Assembly: GCA_000245075.1 (NCBI GenBank)
Contig: JH599972.1
Span: 3,043-67,042 of the forward strand
From: Acetobacteraceae bacterium AT-5844
GTDB lineage: Bacteria > Pseudomonadota > Alphaproteobacteria > Acetobacterales > Acetobacteraceae
Direction: 5' to 3'
DNA length: 64,000 bases
Position numbers and translations under genes: made by a program. Every line of letters starts with the position of its first letter. The first letter of the stretch is position 1. Below, in pieces: positions 1-8,909 of the stretch. The notes under the pieces are model-generated. The model ran no database searches, was not told the origin of the DNA, and worked only from the letters and a program-made list of their open reading frames with translations.

Positions 1-30
1 CCGGCCACCGCCGAGGCAAGCGGTGGCCGG
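1..30 (-). terminator. Hairpin downstream of the family-5 binding protein gene
   Basis: A perfect 10-bp inverted repeat (CCGGCCACCG at 1-10, CGGTGGCCGG at 21-30, 10-nt loop) lies 13 nt beyond the stop codon of the minus-strand gene ending at 43. The position and strength suit a transcription terminator for that gene. The T-tract, if there is one, would lie outside the window, so factor independence cannot be judged. Confidence 0.5.
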
Positions 31-42
31 CCTACGGGGCCC

Positions 43-1653
43 TCAGGGGGCGATCGGATGCGCGAACTGGGCCTGGGTGTACCAGTTCGGGCTCGGCTCA
101 TAGGTCAGCCGGTCGCTGCGGCCGGCCCAGTTCACCCGCAGGTAGAACACCGGAATGATGCCCTTGTCCCGGATCAACTCCTGCATCGCCTGGGTGGTCA
201 GCTGCTGGCGCCGCGTCGGGTCCATGGTGCGCAGCGCCTCGGTCAGCGGGGCATCCATGGTGGGGTTGGTGTAGTGCTGGCGGTTGAAGGGGCCGGAACC
301 AGTGGCCGGGTCACGCGTCGCCGCCACCTGCCGCAGCGTGTTGGAGGCCAGGTTGGCCGTGTAGGTCGTCAGGAACATCGCGAAGTCGCGGTTCGTGGCG
401 CGGGTGAAGAAGTTCGCCGGCGGCAGGATTTCCACCGCGGTATCGATGCCGATGCGGTTGAAGCCCTGGGCGATGGCCTGCAGCACCTCCCCATCGCTGG
501 CGAAGAAGCCGTTCGGGCCGTGGATGGTCAGGCGGAAGCCATTGGGATAGCCGGCATCGGCCAGCAGCTTGCGCGCGGCGGCGATATCGAGGGCCAGCGG
601 CGGCATGTCGGGCGCGCGGTCGCCAACGGCGGGCGGCGCGAACTGCTCGGCCGGCGTCCCCTGGCCCACCAGCAGCCGCTCCACGATGCCGGCGCGGTTG
701 ATGGCCATGGAAAGAGCCTCCCGCACCCGGCGGTCGCGGAGCGGGTTGGACGGCAGCGGCCGGCCCTGCTTGTCAGTGATGAAGGGCGCCTGCTCCCGCA
801 CCGCATCGGGGAAGAGATAGGCGGTACCGTAGCTGTCCGTGCCGAAGATCTTCACATTCGGCTCGCGCTGCAGCCGCGTGACATCGTGCACCGGCACGCC
901 ATCGATCAGGTCGACCTCGCCGGCCAGCAGGGCAGCGGTACGGGCGCCGGCATTGGTGACGTAGCGGGTTTCCACCCGCGCCCATTCAGGCTTCGGGCCC
1001 CAGTAGTCGGGGTTGGCGGCGATGCTCAGCCGCTCATTCAGCGTGAAGCCGACATAGCGATACGGCCCCGTACCTACCGCGAGCCTGCCGCTGGTGAACT
1101 GCGCCGTCGTCGCCTCGGCGTGGATCTTGCGCGAGAGGATCATCACCCGCGTCAGGTCATAGTCGAGATATGGGTTCGGATAATGCGTATGCACGCGGAT
1201 GGTGGTGGGATCGACGATCTCCACTTCCTTGATGCTGCGCGCATATGGCGTGAAGGGGCCAGGGCTGTTCGGCACTTTGCCCAGGCGGTCGAGCGTGAAG
1301 GCGATGTCCTCGGCTTCGAACGGCGTGCCGTCGTGGAAACGCGCATTGGCGCGCAGCTTGATCTCCCACGTCGTATCGCCGACGACCTTCCAGGACTCCG
1401 CGAGGGCCGGGATCAGCGAGCCGTCATTGGCCTCGCGGATCAGCGGCTCGAAGATCTGGAACAACGCCATGTTGTTGTTGTTCGTGGAGTGGAAGTGCGG
1501 GTCCAGCGCGCTGGGCGAGGTCATCGCCGCGATGGTCAGCGTCCGCTCGGCAGGCTGCGCCATGGCGGCGCCGGCCGCGACGGTGCAGAAGGTTGCCGCG
1601 AGCGTGCGGCGCAGAATGAGCGAAACGGTCTTGCCGCGCGGTGTCATTTTCAT
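43..1653 (-). CDS. Family-5 (peptide/nickel-type) ABC transporter substrate-binding protein
   Basis: Periplasmic binding protein of about 536 aa, the usual size for the DppA/OppA-like SBP_bac_5 family. The N-terminus is a Sec signal peptide: basic start, hydrophobic stretch, and a likely cut after AMA (before QPAERT). The mature part begins with the family hallmarks (LDPHFHSTNNNN, then the conserved FEPLI, AESW and FHDGTPF blocks). I chose the ATG at 1653 because AGGAG lies 6 nt upstream of it; an ATG two codons earlier sits directly on that Shine-Dalgarno sequence. No permease or ATPase gene is adjacent, so it is an orphan receptor and the ligand cannot be told. Downstream is a strong hairpin at 1-30; upstream is the alcohol dehydrogenase on the same strand. 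Confidence 0.9.
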   Translation of the reverse strand: MKMTPRGKTVSLILRRTLAATFCTVAAGAAMAQPAERTLTIAAMTSPSALDPHFHSTNNNNMALFQIFEPLIREANDGSLIPALAESWKVVGDTTWEIKLRANARFHDGTPFEAEDIAFTLDRLGKVPNSPGPFTPYARSIKEVEIVDPTTIRVHTHYPNPYLDYDLTRVMILSRKIHAEATTAQFTSGRLAVGTGPYRYVGFTLNERLSIAANPDYWGPKPEWARVETRYVTNAGARTAALLAGEVDLIDGVPVHDVTRLQREPNVKIFGTDSYGTAYLFPDAVREQAPFITDKQGRPLPSNPLRDRRVREALSMAINRAGIVERLLVGQGTPAEQFAPPAVGDRAPDMPPLALDIAAARKLLADAGYPNGFRLTIHGPNGFFASDGEVLQAIAQGFNRIGIDTAVEILPPANFFTRATNRDFAMFLTTYTANLASNTLRQVAATRDPATGSGPFNRQHYTNPTMDAPLTEALRTMDPTRRQQLTTQAMQELIRDKGIIPVFYLRVNWAGRSDRLTYEPSPNWYTQAQFAHPIAP

Positions 1654-1709
1654 AGCCATCTCCTGTATCCTGGATCTTTTGAAATCGGCACCGCGCGGCG
1701 TGGTGAAGG

Positions 1710-2780
1710 TCAGGCCTGCACCACCGCATCTGCCCGCAGGACGAGGCGGCCGACGACCTGCCCGTCCTTCAGGCGTTGCAGCGCCTCATTGGCGCTCGAT
1801 TGCGGCATGAGGGTCACGGGCAGGCTGGCGAGCTTCTTGCCCTGGGCCAGCGCCACCAGTTCCCGAAGATCCTTGGGCGTGCCGACATAGCTGCCACGAA
1901 GCGCCAACTCGCGCATCGCCATCAGCGGCAGGTCGATGGTCAGCTCACCGCCGAACAGACCGACCTGCACCACTGTGCCGCCCTTGCTCAGCCCCTCATA
2001 GACAAAGCGCGCGGTGGCACTGGAATTCACCAGGTCGATGACCGCCTCCAGCGGCCCGCCCGCGGCCTGGATGAGCCGTGCCGTGACCTCGGGCTCGGAG
2101 GCATCGACGGTGGCCGAGGCACCGGCCTGCTTCGCTGCTTCCAGTTTCCGCTTGTCGGTATCGACGACGATGATAGCCTCGTGATCCAGCGCGCGCAGGA
2201 TGGAAATGGCCGAGAGCCCCAGACCACCCGCGCCGATGAGCACGATGGGCTTGGTCGGCGGCAGCGGCATCAGCTTGCGGATGGCCGAATAGACGGTGAT
2301 ACCGGAGCAGGCATAAGTCGCCGCCACGGCCGGATCGAGATCGCCGGGGTCCACCAGATGGCGCGGGTGCGGCACGACAACGTGGCTGCCATAGCCACCA
2401 TCCTGACGGATGCCGAGCGGCTTGATGTCCAGGCACATATTGTCCCGTTCGTCGCGGCAGCGGTCACAATGGCCGCAGCCCACCCAGGGATAGACGATGC
2501 GGCGATCGCCCACGGAAACGCCCTTCGCCTCCGGTCCCATCCCGACGACGCGGCCGACGATCTCATGGCCGAGCGCCATGGGCAGTTGCACGCCGCGCTC
2601 CTTGGAGGTCAGGCGGCGGCCACCGGCGAGCTGGTAGTAACCATCCCAGGCATGCAGGTCGGAATGGCAGACGCCGCAATGGGAAACCTCGACCAGCACT
2701 TCGGTGCCGGTCGGCACGGGAGTCGGCTTCTCGATCTCCTCCAGCGGCTTACCGTAATCGGTCATCGCCCATGCGCGCAT
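1710..2780 (-). CDS. Zinc-dependent, NAD(P)-linked alcohol dehydrogenase (MDR superfamily)
   Basis: Cytoplasmic medium-chain dehydrogenase of 356 aa that oxidises an alcohol or reduces an aldehyde. Catalytic-zinc ligands are visible in CGVCHSD (near residue 33) and GHEIVG (near 70). The structural-zinc lobe is intact, with four cysteines in CGHCDRCRDERDNMC. The Rossmann dinucleotide loop is GAGGLG (near 186). The start is taken at 2780 (MRAWAMTDYG) because GGAGGAG precedes it at good spacing; a longer reading would add only a short basic peptide (MNRRRRT). It lies 56 bp upstream of the family-5 binding protein gene on the same strand, possibly as one transcript, and diverges from chrA. The alcohol oxidised cannot be inferred. 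Confidence 0.92.
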   Translation of the reverse strand: MRAWAMTDYGKPLEEIEKPTPVPTGTEVLVEVSHCGVCHSDLHAWDGYYQLAGGRRLTSKERGVQLPMALGHEIVGRVVGMGPEAKGVSVGDRRIVYPWVGCGHCDRCRDERDNMCLDIKPLGIRQDGGYGSHVVVPHPRHLVDPGDLDPAVAATYACSGITVYSAIRKLMPLPPTKPIVLIGAGGLGLSAISILRALDHEAIIVVDTDKRKLEAAKQAGASATVDASEPEVTARLIQAAGGPLEAVIDLVNSSATARFVYEGLSKGGTVVQVGLFGGELTIDLPLMAMRELALRGSYVGTPKDLRELVALAQGKKLASLPVTLMPQSSANEALQRLKDGQVVGRLVLRADAVVQA

Positions 2781-3193
2781 CGTTCGTCTCCTCCGGTTCA
2801 TTCAGGCAGGCGGCGTGCCATAGCGCACGCGGTCTGGCGCGGTGGCGCATTGCCGCCGAGCCATCGCTTCCGATCCTGCCAGAATGCCGCCGCTGCCGAC
2901 CATCCCCTCTCCCGCGCGCGACGCCCTTCACCCGGTGCGCGGGGTGGCGTGGCTGCTGCTCTTTTATGAGCCTCTGATGGCCATCTGTTATCGATGGCTT
3001 ATACGTGACAGCGTCCCGTGCATATTGCCTTGCAATACGCTCGTACCTCTTTGCGAAGTATGGAGGATCTTCCAGGGATGTCAAACCATGGTGAGCAGTG
3101 GCCCATGCCATACGCTCCGAGTGCGGTGAGACGGAGTGAGATGTCATCGTTCTGCACCAGAACGGCGGCTGCCCGCGTGCTACAGCGCAGCGC
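2781..3193. other. 413-bp divergent promoter region between alcohol dehydrogenase and chrA
   Basis: I see no gene in this stretch. It must hold the promoters of both flanking genes. The only structure I can point to is around 2976-2998: a 10-bp palindrome GATGGCCATC (2976-2985) overlapping a second dyad GCCATC (2980-2985) / GATGGC (2993-2998) in a locally AT-richer patch. It could be an operator. No regulator gene is adjacent. Confidence 0.4.
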
Positions 3194-4417
3194 ATGATCC
3201 GCCCTGACTCCGCATCTGCAACGGAACGCCGCACCGGTACATCCGGCGAGGTTCTGCTGGCATTCCTCAGGCTTGGCCTTACCTCCTTCGGTGGCCCCGT
3301 CGCGCATCTCGGCTATTTCCACGCCGAGTTCGTCACCCGCCGCCAGTGGATCAGCGAACGCAGCTACGCCGAGTTGGTCGGCCTCTGCCAGTTTCTGCCA
3401 GGGCCTGCATCGAGCCAGGTCGGCTTCGCGCTGGGCCTGATGCGCGCCGGGCCGCTGGGGGCCCTGGCCGCATGGGCCGGCTTTACGCTTCCCTCGGCGC
3501 TGCTGCTCGTCATATTTGCCGTCTGGGCGGGGCATCTGACAGCCACGGTTCCTGGCACTGGGATGCTGCACGGGTTGAAGCTCGTGGCCGTGGCCATCGT
3601 CGCACAGGCGGTTTGGGGCATGGCGCGATCACTATGCCCTGACCGTGAGCGTGCGGGCATCGCCCTGGCCGCCCTCGCCGCCGTTACATTGCTGCCGGTG
3701 TCTTTCGGACAGATTGGCGCCATCCTGCTTGGCGCGGGTGCGGGGTTGTGGCTGTGCCGGGGCGCTCCCGGCGCTTCGCATGCGGATGAACTGCACATAA
3801 GCGTGCCGCGTCGGGTCGGGCTGCTATGTCTGGTGTTGTTCACCGCCCTTCTCCTGCTGCCGCCATTCCTGGCCAGCCATAGCCATGCGGTCACGGTGTT
3901 CGACGCTTTCTACCGCGCGGGCGCATTGGTGTTCGGCGGCGGCCATGTCGTATTGCCGCTCCTGCGGGAAGGCGTGGTGACGCCAGGCTGGGTCTCGGAC
4001 GATGTGTTCCTGGCGGGCTATGGTGCGGCCCAGGCCGTACCGGGGCCCCTCTTCACCTTCGCGGCCTATCTCGGCGCTGTGCTGCGGCCCGGCCCCGGCG
4101 GCCTGGCAGGTGCCGTCATGCCCTTGTTGGCGGTCTTCTTGCCCGGCCTCCTGCTCCTGGTGGGCGCGCTGCCCTTCTGGGCCACGCTCCGCACACGCCC
4201 CGCCGCCCAGGCAGCGATCCGCGGTGTGAACGCGGCAGTGGTCGGGCTGCTGGGAGCAGCGCTGTACAGCCCGGTATGGACCAGCGCTGTGCTCACCCCG
4301 CTGGATTTCCTGCTGGTCCTGTCCGGCTTTCTGTTGCTGGTGGTCTGGCGCGCCGCGCCGCTCCTGGTCGTGGGGCTCGGCGCCGCGGCGGGCGTGCTGC
4401 TGGCATTGATGGGATGA
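3194..4417 (+). CDS. chrA: ChrA-family chromate efflux transporter
   Basis: Inner-membrane transporter of 407 aa, the full-length (two-domain) form of the CHR superfamily, whose known members expel chromate. The first half carries the family signature LRLGLTSFGGPVAHLGYF and FLPGPASSQVGFALG. The second half repeats the pattern with VFGGGHVVLPLL and AQAVPGPLFTFAAYLGA. These two homologous halves and about ten hydrophobic helices match the family well. The ATG at 3194 has no strong Shine-Dalgarno sequence. No chrB regulator is seen nearby. A short GC-rich hairpin (4423-4447) separates it from the convergent amidase gene. Substrate is inferred from the family only. Confidence 0.92.
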   Translation: MIRPDSASATERRTGTSGEVLLAFLRLGLTSFGGPVAHLGYFHAEFVTRRQWISERSYAELVGLCQFLPGPASSQVGFALGLMRAGPLGALAAWAGFTLPSALLLVIFAVWAGHLTATVPGTGMLHGLKLVAVAIVAQAVWGMARSLCPDRERAGIALAALAAVTLLPVSFGQIGAILLGAGAGLWLCRGAPGASHADELHISVPRRVGLLCLVLFTALLLLPPFLASHSHAVTVFDAFYRAGALVFGGGHVVLPLLREGVVTPGWVSDDVFLAGYGAAQAVPGPLFTFAAYLGAVLRPGPGGLAGAVMPLLAVFLPGLLLLVGALPFWATLRTRPAAQAAIRGVNAAVVGLLGAALYSPVWTSAVLTPLDFLLVLSGFLLLVVWRAAPLLVVGLGAAAGVLLALMG

Positions 4418-4422
4418 TATCC

Positions 4423-4447
4423 GAGGGGGAGAGCAGCCTCCCCCCTC
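4423..4447. terminator. GC-rich hairpin between convergent chrA and amidase genes
   Basis: GAGGGGG at 4423-4429 pairs with CCCCCTC at 4441-4447, with a few more pairs possible around a one-base bulge. It lies between two converging stop codons (4417 and 4457), where a shared terminator is expected. There is no clear T-tract. Confidence 0.4.
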
Positions 4448-4456
4448 GCCTCAGCC

Positions 4457-5836
4457 TCAGCGCGCGACGGGCACCACCGCACCGGCCAGCCAGCGCGCCA
4501 TGGCGGTCACCTGTTCGTCCTCATGCATCTGCCCCACAAGCTGCACGCCGACCGGCATGCCACCGCAGGCCAGCAGCGGCAGGGTCAGTGCCGGGGCGCC
4601 CAGCACCGAGGTCCAGGCATTGAAAGCGGTATTGCCGGTGCGCCAGACGTCGCGATTTTCCACCTCCTTCAGCAGCGGCGCCGGACCGGTACAGGAGAGG
4701 GTCAGCACAGCATCCGCCAGCGGCGCGATGGTGGCATGGCGCAGGCGCGCCTCCGCCCTCCGGGCCAGCAGATCGCGATAATCGGCCACGCTCATCTGCG
4801 TGGCGGTGTTGATCTGCTTTGTCATGGTGTCGCTGAGCTGCGTGGGGAACAGCCGCTTCAGATTGGCGTGCCCCCAGCGGTTCTCGAAGGTGACCAGTGC
4901 GCCGCTGATGGCAACGCTGTCGGCGATGCTGCGCTCCAGCGCGTCGATCAACCGGTCGTCGCCCCGGCGCAGCAATGTCACGCCCTGTTTCCGCAACTGC
5001 TCCAGAAGGGCGTCGAAGGCGTCCCGCGCCGGCCCTTCCACCGCTCCCCACCCTTCGGTCTCCAGCACGATCAGCCGCTCGGGCCTGCGCGGCGCCGGCG
5101 GCGTCACCGTCCCTCCCAGGCCGGGATGGCCGGGGTCCCCGCCCGCGCGCGCCGCGATCTCGGCGGCGACATGCCACATATCCTCGACGGCACCAGCATG
5201 GACGCCCAGGCAGCTCTGGCTGAGCCCCTGCCGCTCGCCCCGGTTCAACGCGCCGAAGGTGGGCTTGATCGCGACATTACCGCTGTATGCCGCCGGGCGA
5301 ATGATGGACCCGACCACCTGCGTGCCCAGCGCCGCCGGCACCATCCGCGCACCCACCGCAACGCCGGAACCGCTGGAGGACCCCCCAGCCGTGCGCTGTA
5401 TGTCGAAAGGATTGCGGGATTTGCTGGGATGAGCGCCGCCCAGTTCCGTCGTGACGGTCTTGCCGAGGATGATCGCCCCTGCTTCGCGCAAGGCCCAGAC
5501 CGAAGCACTGTCCTGCTTCGTCCGCGCATTCTCATTGCCGGCGATACCGAGGCTTGTCGGCATGTCATGGGTTTGCAGGATGTCCTTCACCCCGATCGGC
5601 ATCCCATCGACCTTGCTCAGCGGCCGCCCCTGCCGGTAGCGCGCGGTGGCGGCATCGGCCACCTCGCGCGCGCCTTCCAGGTTGAGGCTCATCCAGGCCT
5701 GCACCTCCGGTTCGCGGGCCTCGATGGTGGCGATGCAGCGCTCGAGATAGGCACGCGGCGAGTCGCTGCCGTCCCGGAAGGCGGGCACCGCATCATGGAA
5801 GGTGAGCGGCCTGTAGGTCGCGGGGTCGTAGGTCAT
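4457..5836 (-). CDS. Amidase (amidase-signature family)
   Basis: Hydrolase of 459 aa in the amidase-signature family, which cleaves carboxamides through a Ser-Ser-Lys triad. The triad is visible: Lys84 in GVKDILQT, the glycine/serine-rich GGSSSGSG at 151-158 supplying the cis-Ser, and the nucleophile Ser177 in VGSIIRPAAY. No signal peptide is seen, so it should be cytoplasmic. The start at 5836 (MTYDPATYRP) follows AAGGAG by 11 nt; a longer upstream reading of about 110 residues is low in complexity and has no family similarity. The substrate is unknown; members include aryl-amide and urethane hydrolases. It is transcribed away from the SLC13 permease gene. Confidence 0.9.
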   Translation of the reverse strand: MTYDPATYRPLTFHDAVPAFRDGSDSPRAYLERCIATIEAREPEVQAWMSLNLEGAREVADAATARYRQGRPLSKVDGMPIGVKDILQTHDMPTSLGIAGNENARTKQDSASVWALREAGAIILGKTVTTELGGAHPSKSRNPFDIQRTAGGSSSGSGVAVGARMVPAALGTQVVGSIIRPAAYSGNVAIKPTFGALNRGERQGLSQSCLGVHAGAVEDMWHVAAEIAARAGGDPGHPGLGGTVTPPAPRRPERLIVLETEGWGAVEGPARDAFDALLEQLRKQGVTLLRRGDDRLIDALERSIADSVAISGALVTFENRWGHANLKRLFPTQLSDTMTKQINTATQMSVADYRDLLARRAEARLRHATIAPLADAVLTLSCTGPAPLLKEVENRDVWRTGNTAFNAWTSVLGAPALTLPLLACGGMPVGVQLVGQMHEDEQVTAMARWLAGAVVPVAR

Positions 5837-6051
5837 GCGGGGGTGAGCTCCTTGTCTGTCCTCTGGATTATCCGGGGCCCGTGCGTGGCCACTTCTTGGG
5901 CAAGCGCCATGCTGGCGCCGCCATCGCCACGGTGGACTCGTCCTCGCAGCAGGGCAACCGGGGGAGCGGCAGCTTTGTCTGTGCGGTGTCGCTTCGGTTA
6001 AGCTCGGCATGGAGCGAGCCGAGGAGCGGACATCATGGAGACACCCGGCTG

Positions 6052-7884
6052 ATGACGCTGAACCTGGCCATCGTGCTGGGGCTGCTAGCCCTGGCCGTCG
6101 CGATGTTTGCCCTTGGGCGGCCCCGCGCCGATGCGGTCGCGGCACTGGTCCTGCTCGTGCTGCCATTGACCGGCATTCTGACGGTGCAGGAGACGGTGGC
6201 GGGCTTCGGCGATCCCAGCGTGCTGCTCATCGCCGCTCTCTTCGTCATTGGCGAAGGGCTGGTGCGCACTGGCATTGCCCGCAGCATGGGGGACTGGCTG
6301 GTGGCCAGCGCGGGCGGCAGCGGGACACGGCTGCTGGTCCTGCTGATGCTGATCGTCGCCACGCTCGGCTCAGTGATGAGTTCGACCGGGGTGGTGGCGA
6401 TCTTCGTGCCCGTGGTGCTCCGTATCTGCGCGCGGCTGCACTTGCCGCCCGGCCAGTTGATGATGCCCCTGAGCGTCGCCGCCCTCATCAGCGGCATGAT
6501 GACGCTGGTGGCCACCGCACCCAACCTCGTGGTGCACAGCGCACTGCTTCATGCGGGCTATACGGGCTTCGGCTTCTTCAGCATGACGCCCTTTGGCCTG
6601 CCCGTGCTGGCCCTCGGCATTCTGTACATGCTGGTGGCGCATCGCTGGCTGAGCTCCGCCATACCGGAGGACAATAAGCCCACCGGGCGCCCGACCCTTT
6701 CCGATATGGTGCGGGATTATGGCCTCACCGACCGCGCCTACCGGCTGCAGATCGGGCCCGGCTCGCCGCTGGCGGGGCACAGCCTGGCGGCGCTGCGGCT
6801 GCGCGCCCGCTACGGGCTGAATGTCATCGCCATCGAGCGGCACGGGCGCTTCGGCACGGATCTGCTGGATCCCGCCGCGGAGACTGTCCTGATCAGCGGG
6901 GACAGGCTGCTGGTGAGCATGACCATTCCCGCCCCGGAGGTGCCTGGCCTCTGCCGGCAGCTTGTTCTGCACAACCTGCCGCTGGTGGATCTGGACCCGG
7001 CCAGCCGCCCGCAATCCATCGGGATGGTGGAGGTGCTCATCACCCCCGCCTCCGAACTGGTGGGAAAGACAGTGCTGGGGGCAGGCTTCCGCTCCCGCCA
7101 CGGGCTCACGGTCGTCGGGCTGCGCCGCGGTTCGGAGATCGTCAGCGACGGGTTCCTGGAGCGGAAGCTGCAAGCCGGCGATACCTTGCTGCTGGTCGGC
7201 CCCTGGAAGGAGATGCGCCGCTCCCAACGCGGCCGCCGGGACTTCGTGTTGCTGAACCAGCCCGAGGATCTGGAGGAGCCGCCGCCAGCCGCCGGCCGTG
7301 CGCCGCAGGCCCTCCTCAGCCTGGCGGTCGTGGTGGTGCTGATGGTCAGCGGTATCGTCTCGAACCTTCAGGCCGCCCTGCTGGGTTGCGCGATGATGGT
7401 CGGGCTGCGCTGCATCGATCTTGATTCCGCCTACCGCTCCGTCCACTGGCAGAGCATCGTGCTGATCGTCGGCATGCTGCCTTTCTCGGTCGCCTTGCAG
7501 AAGACCGGTGGCGTCGCCCTGGCGGCGGATGCGCTCGTCGATCTCGTGCAGGATGCCGGGCCGCTCGTCCTGTTGGCGACGCTCTTCGCCGTCACCTCCA
7601 TCACTGGCCTGTTCATCTCCAACACCGCCACGGCGGTGCTGATGGCGCCCGTGGCGATCGCGACCGCGCAGGAGCTGGGCGTCTCGCCCTATCCTTTCGC
7701 GATGATCGTCGCTCTCGCCGCTTCGGCCGCCTTCATGACCCCGGTCTCCTCGCCGGTGAACACACTGGTGCTGGGGCCCGGCCGTTACCGCTTCGGCGAC
7801 TTCGTGAAAGTCGGCGTGCCCTTCACTGTACTGACCATGGTGGTCAGCGTGCTCATGGTGTCCTGGATGATGCCCCTGCGTTGA
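6052..7884 (+). CDS. SLC13/DASS-type permease with two central RCK_C (TrkA-C) domains
   Basis: Inner-membrane anion permease of about 610 aa. The N-terminal half has hydrophobic helices and the family-type turn STGVVAIFVPVVL. Two soluble RCK_C-like domains follow (roughly residues 205-290 and 295-385; for example the segment starting SELVGKTVLGAGFRSRHGL). The C-terminal helices carry the second conserved loop, SNTATAVLMAPVAI. Relatives transport sulfate, di- or tricarboxylates. The start at 6052 is preceded by GGAG at 6037-6040; a further 57 codons are open upstream but do not look like protein. The 3' end overlaps the convergent LysR gene by 32 bp. Substrate unknown; the neighbouring carboxylate genes make an organic acid plausible. 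Confidence 0.85.
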   Translation: MTLNLAIVLGLLALAVAMFALGRPRADAVAALVLLVLPLTGILTVQETVAGFGDPSVLLIAALFVIGEGLVRTGIARSMGDWLVASAGGSGTRLLVLLMLIVATLGSVMSSTGVVAIFVPVVLRICARLHLPPGQLMMPLSVAALISGMMTLVATAPNLVVHSALLHAGYTGFGFFSMTPFGLPVLALGILYMLVAHRWLSSAIPEDNKPTGRPTLSDMVRDYGLTDRAYRLQIGPGSPLAGHSLAALRLRARYGLNVIAIERHGRFGTDLLDPAAETVLISGDRLLVSMTIPAPEVPGLCRQLVLHNLPLVDLDPASRPQSIGMVEVLITPASELVGKTVLGAGFRSRHGLTVVGLRRGSEIVSDGFLERKLQAGDTLLLVGPWKEMRRSQRGRRDFVLLNQPEDLEEPPPAAGRAPQALLSLAVVVVLMVSGIVSNLQAALLGCAMMVGLRCIDLDSAYRSVHWQSIVLIVGMLPFSVALQKTGGVALAADALVDLVQDAGPLVLLATLFAVTSITGLFISNTATAVLMAPVAIATAQELGVSPYPFAMIVALAASAAFMTPVSSPVNTLVLGPGRYRFGDFVKVGVPFTVLTMVVSVLMVSWMMPLR

Positions 7885-8773
7885 GGGCCTCGGCTCGCAT
7901 CATCGCCAGGAAATGGTCGCGCGCCGGGCCGGGCCGCCTCTCTGCCCAGGCCGCGCCAAGCGACCATTCCGGCAGCATCGTCCCCTCCGGCAGGTCCAGG
8001 GGCCTGTAGGCCACGCCGGGCACGCGCATCCTCGCCGCCCATTCCGGCAGCAGCGCGATGCCGATGCCGGCGGCCACGAGCCCGATCATGGTCTGCTTTT
8101 CCTCCGCCTCCTGCGCCACCATGGGCACCTCCTCCAACAAGGCGAAGAGCCGCATGACCACGCCGTGGCTGTGCGGCCGCGTGGCGGGCGGCGGCAGGAT
8201 CACCGGCTGGCGCGAGAGGTCCTCGAGCCGGAGCCGGCGCTTCGTTGCCAGCACATGGCCCTTCGGCACCGCCACCACTGGCTTCTCTTGCAACAGCCAT
8301 TCGAACCTCAGCCCTTCCTGCTGTGGCGGCGGCCGTATGAAGCCGAGCTCCAGTCGCCCGCTCAGCAGCAGAGGCAGGATCTGCACGGAACGTGCTTCCA
8401 CCAGCCGGGTCTCGATCTCAGGACGGGCGCGGCGGAAGCGGTAGAGCAGATCAGGCAGCAAACCGGCCGCCGCACTGTCGATAGCGCCAATCCGCAGAAG
8501 GGAGCGGGTGGGAGCGGCCAGGGCGCGGACCATGTTTGCCGCACCGGCTGCCCGGTCGAGGATCGCCCGCGCTTCCGGCAGCAAGGCAGCCCCGGCCGGC
8601 GTGGCCGAAACCTGCCGCGTAGTGCGGTGGAACAATGGCGCACCCAGCTCTTCCTCCAGCAGCCTGACCTGCCGGCCCAACGCGGTGGGCAGCATGTTCA
8701 GCCGCCGCGCCGCACGGCCGAAGCTCAGCTCCTCGGCCACGGCCAGGAAGCAGCGTAGCTGTTTCAGCTCCAT
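7853..8773 (-). CDS. LysR-family transcriptional regulator (divergent from tartrate dehydrogenase-like gene)
   Basis: Regulator of 306 aa with an N-terminal winged helix-turn-helix (MELKQLRCFLAVAEELSFGR onward, residues 1-60) and a C-terminal effector-binding domain of the periplasmic-binding fold. The start at 8773 follows GGGAGAG. It is transcribed away from the dehydrogenase gene at 8910, the usual layout for a LysR protein controlling its neighbour, so I infer control of the dehydrogenase and Bug receptor pair by a dicarboxylate or hydroxy-acid. Its last 32 bp overlap the end of the SLC13 gene in the opposite direction. Confidence 0.92.
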   Translation of the reverse strand: MELKQLRCFLAVAEELSFGRAARRLNMLPTALGRQVRLLEEELGAPLFHRTTRQVSATPAGAALLPEARAILDRAAGAANMVRALAAPTRSLLRIGAIDSAAAGLLPDLLYRFRRARPEIETRLVEARSVQILPLLLSGRLELGFIRPPPQQEGLRFEWLLQEKPVVAVPKGHVLATKRRLRLEDLSRQPVILPPPATRPHSHGVVMRLFALLEEVPMVAQEAEEKQTMIGLVAAGIGIALLPEWAARMRVPGVAYRPLDLPEGTMLPEWSLGAAWAERRPGPARDHFLAMMRAEALNAGASSRTP

Positions 8774-8819
8774 GGTGCGGTTCTCTCCCGCCCCAACCTG
8801 CCCCGCCCGTAGGATTGAA

Positions 8820-8848
8820 GCAATAATTTGCATAATCTTTTGGATGCA
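8820..8848. promoter_or_regulatory. Possible LysR operator in the 136-bp divergent intergenic region
   Basis: An AT-rich island in an otherwise GC-rich spacer holds two overlapping dyads: GCAA-N4-TTGC (8820-8831) and TGCAT-N10-ATGCA (8829-8848). They lie between the LysR start (8773) and the dehydrogenase start (8910), where a LysR protein would bind. Assignment rests on position and symmetry only. Confidence 0.35.
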
Positions 8849-8909
8849 CCTCCGCCGCCCCCGCAGGTCTAGGCTCTCCCCAGATCAGGATACGGAGGAA
8901 CGCGCCCCC

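Noticed and set aside
58-1890. 610-codon plus-strand open frame opposite the first binding-protein gene
   Set aside because: It is the antisense of a clear family-5 receptor gene; its translation is rich in Arg, Gly and His with no domain, as expected for a shadow frame in GC-rich DNA.
5881-6051. 57 extra codons before the SLC13 permease
   Set aside because: The extension is polar and lacks family similarity; a Shine-Dalgarno sequence and hydrophobic first helix support the start at 6052.
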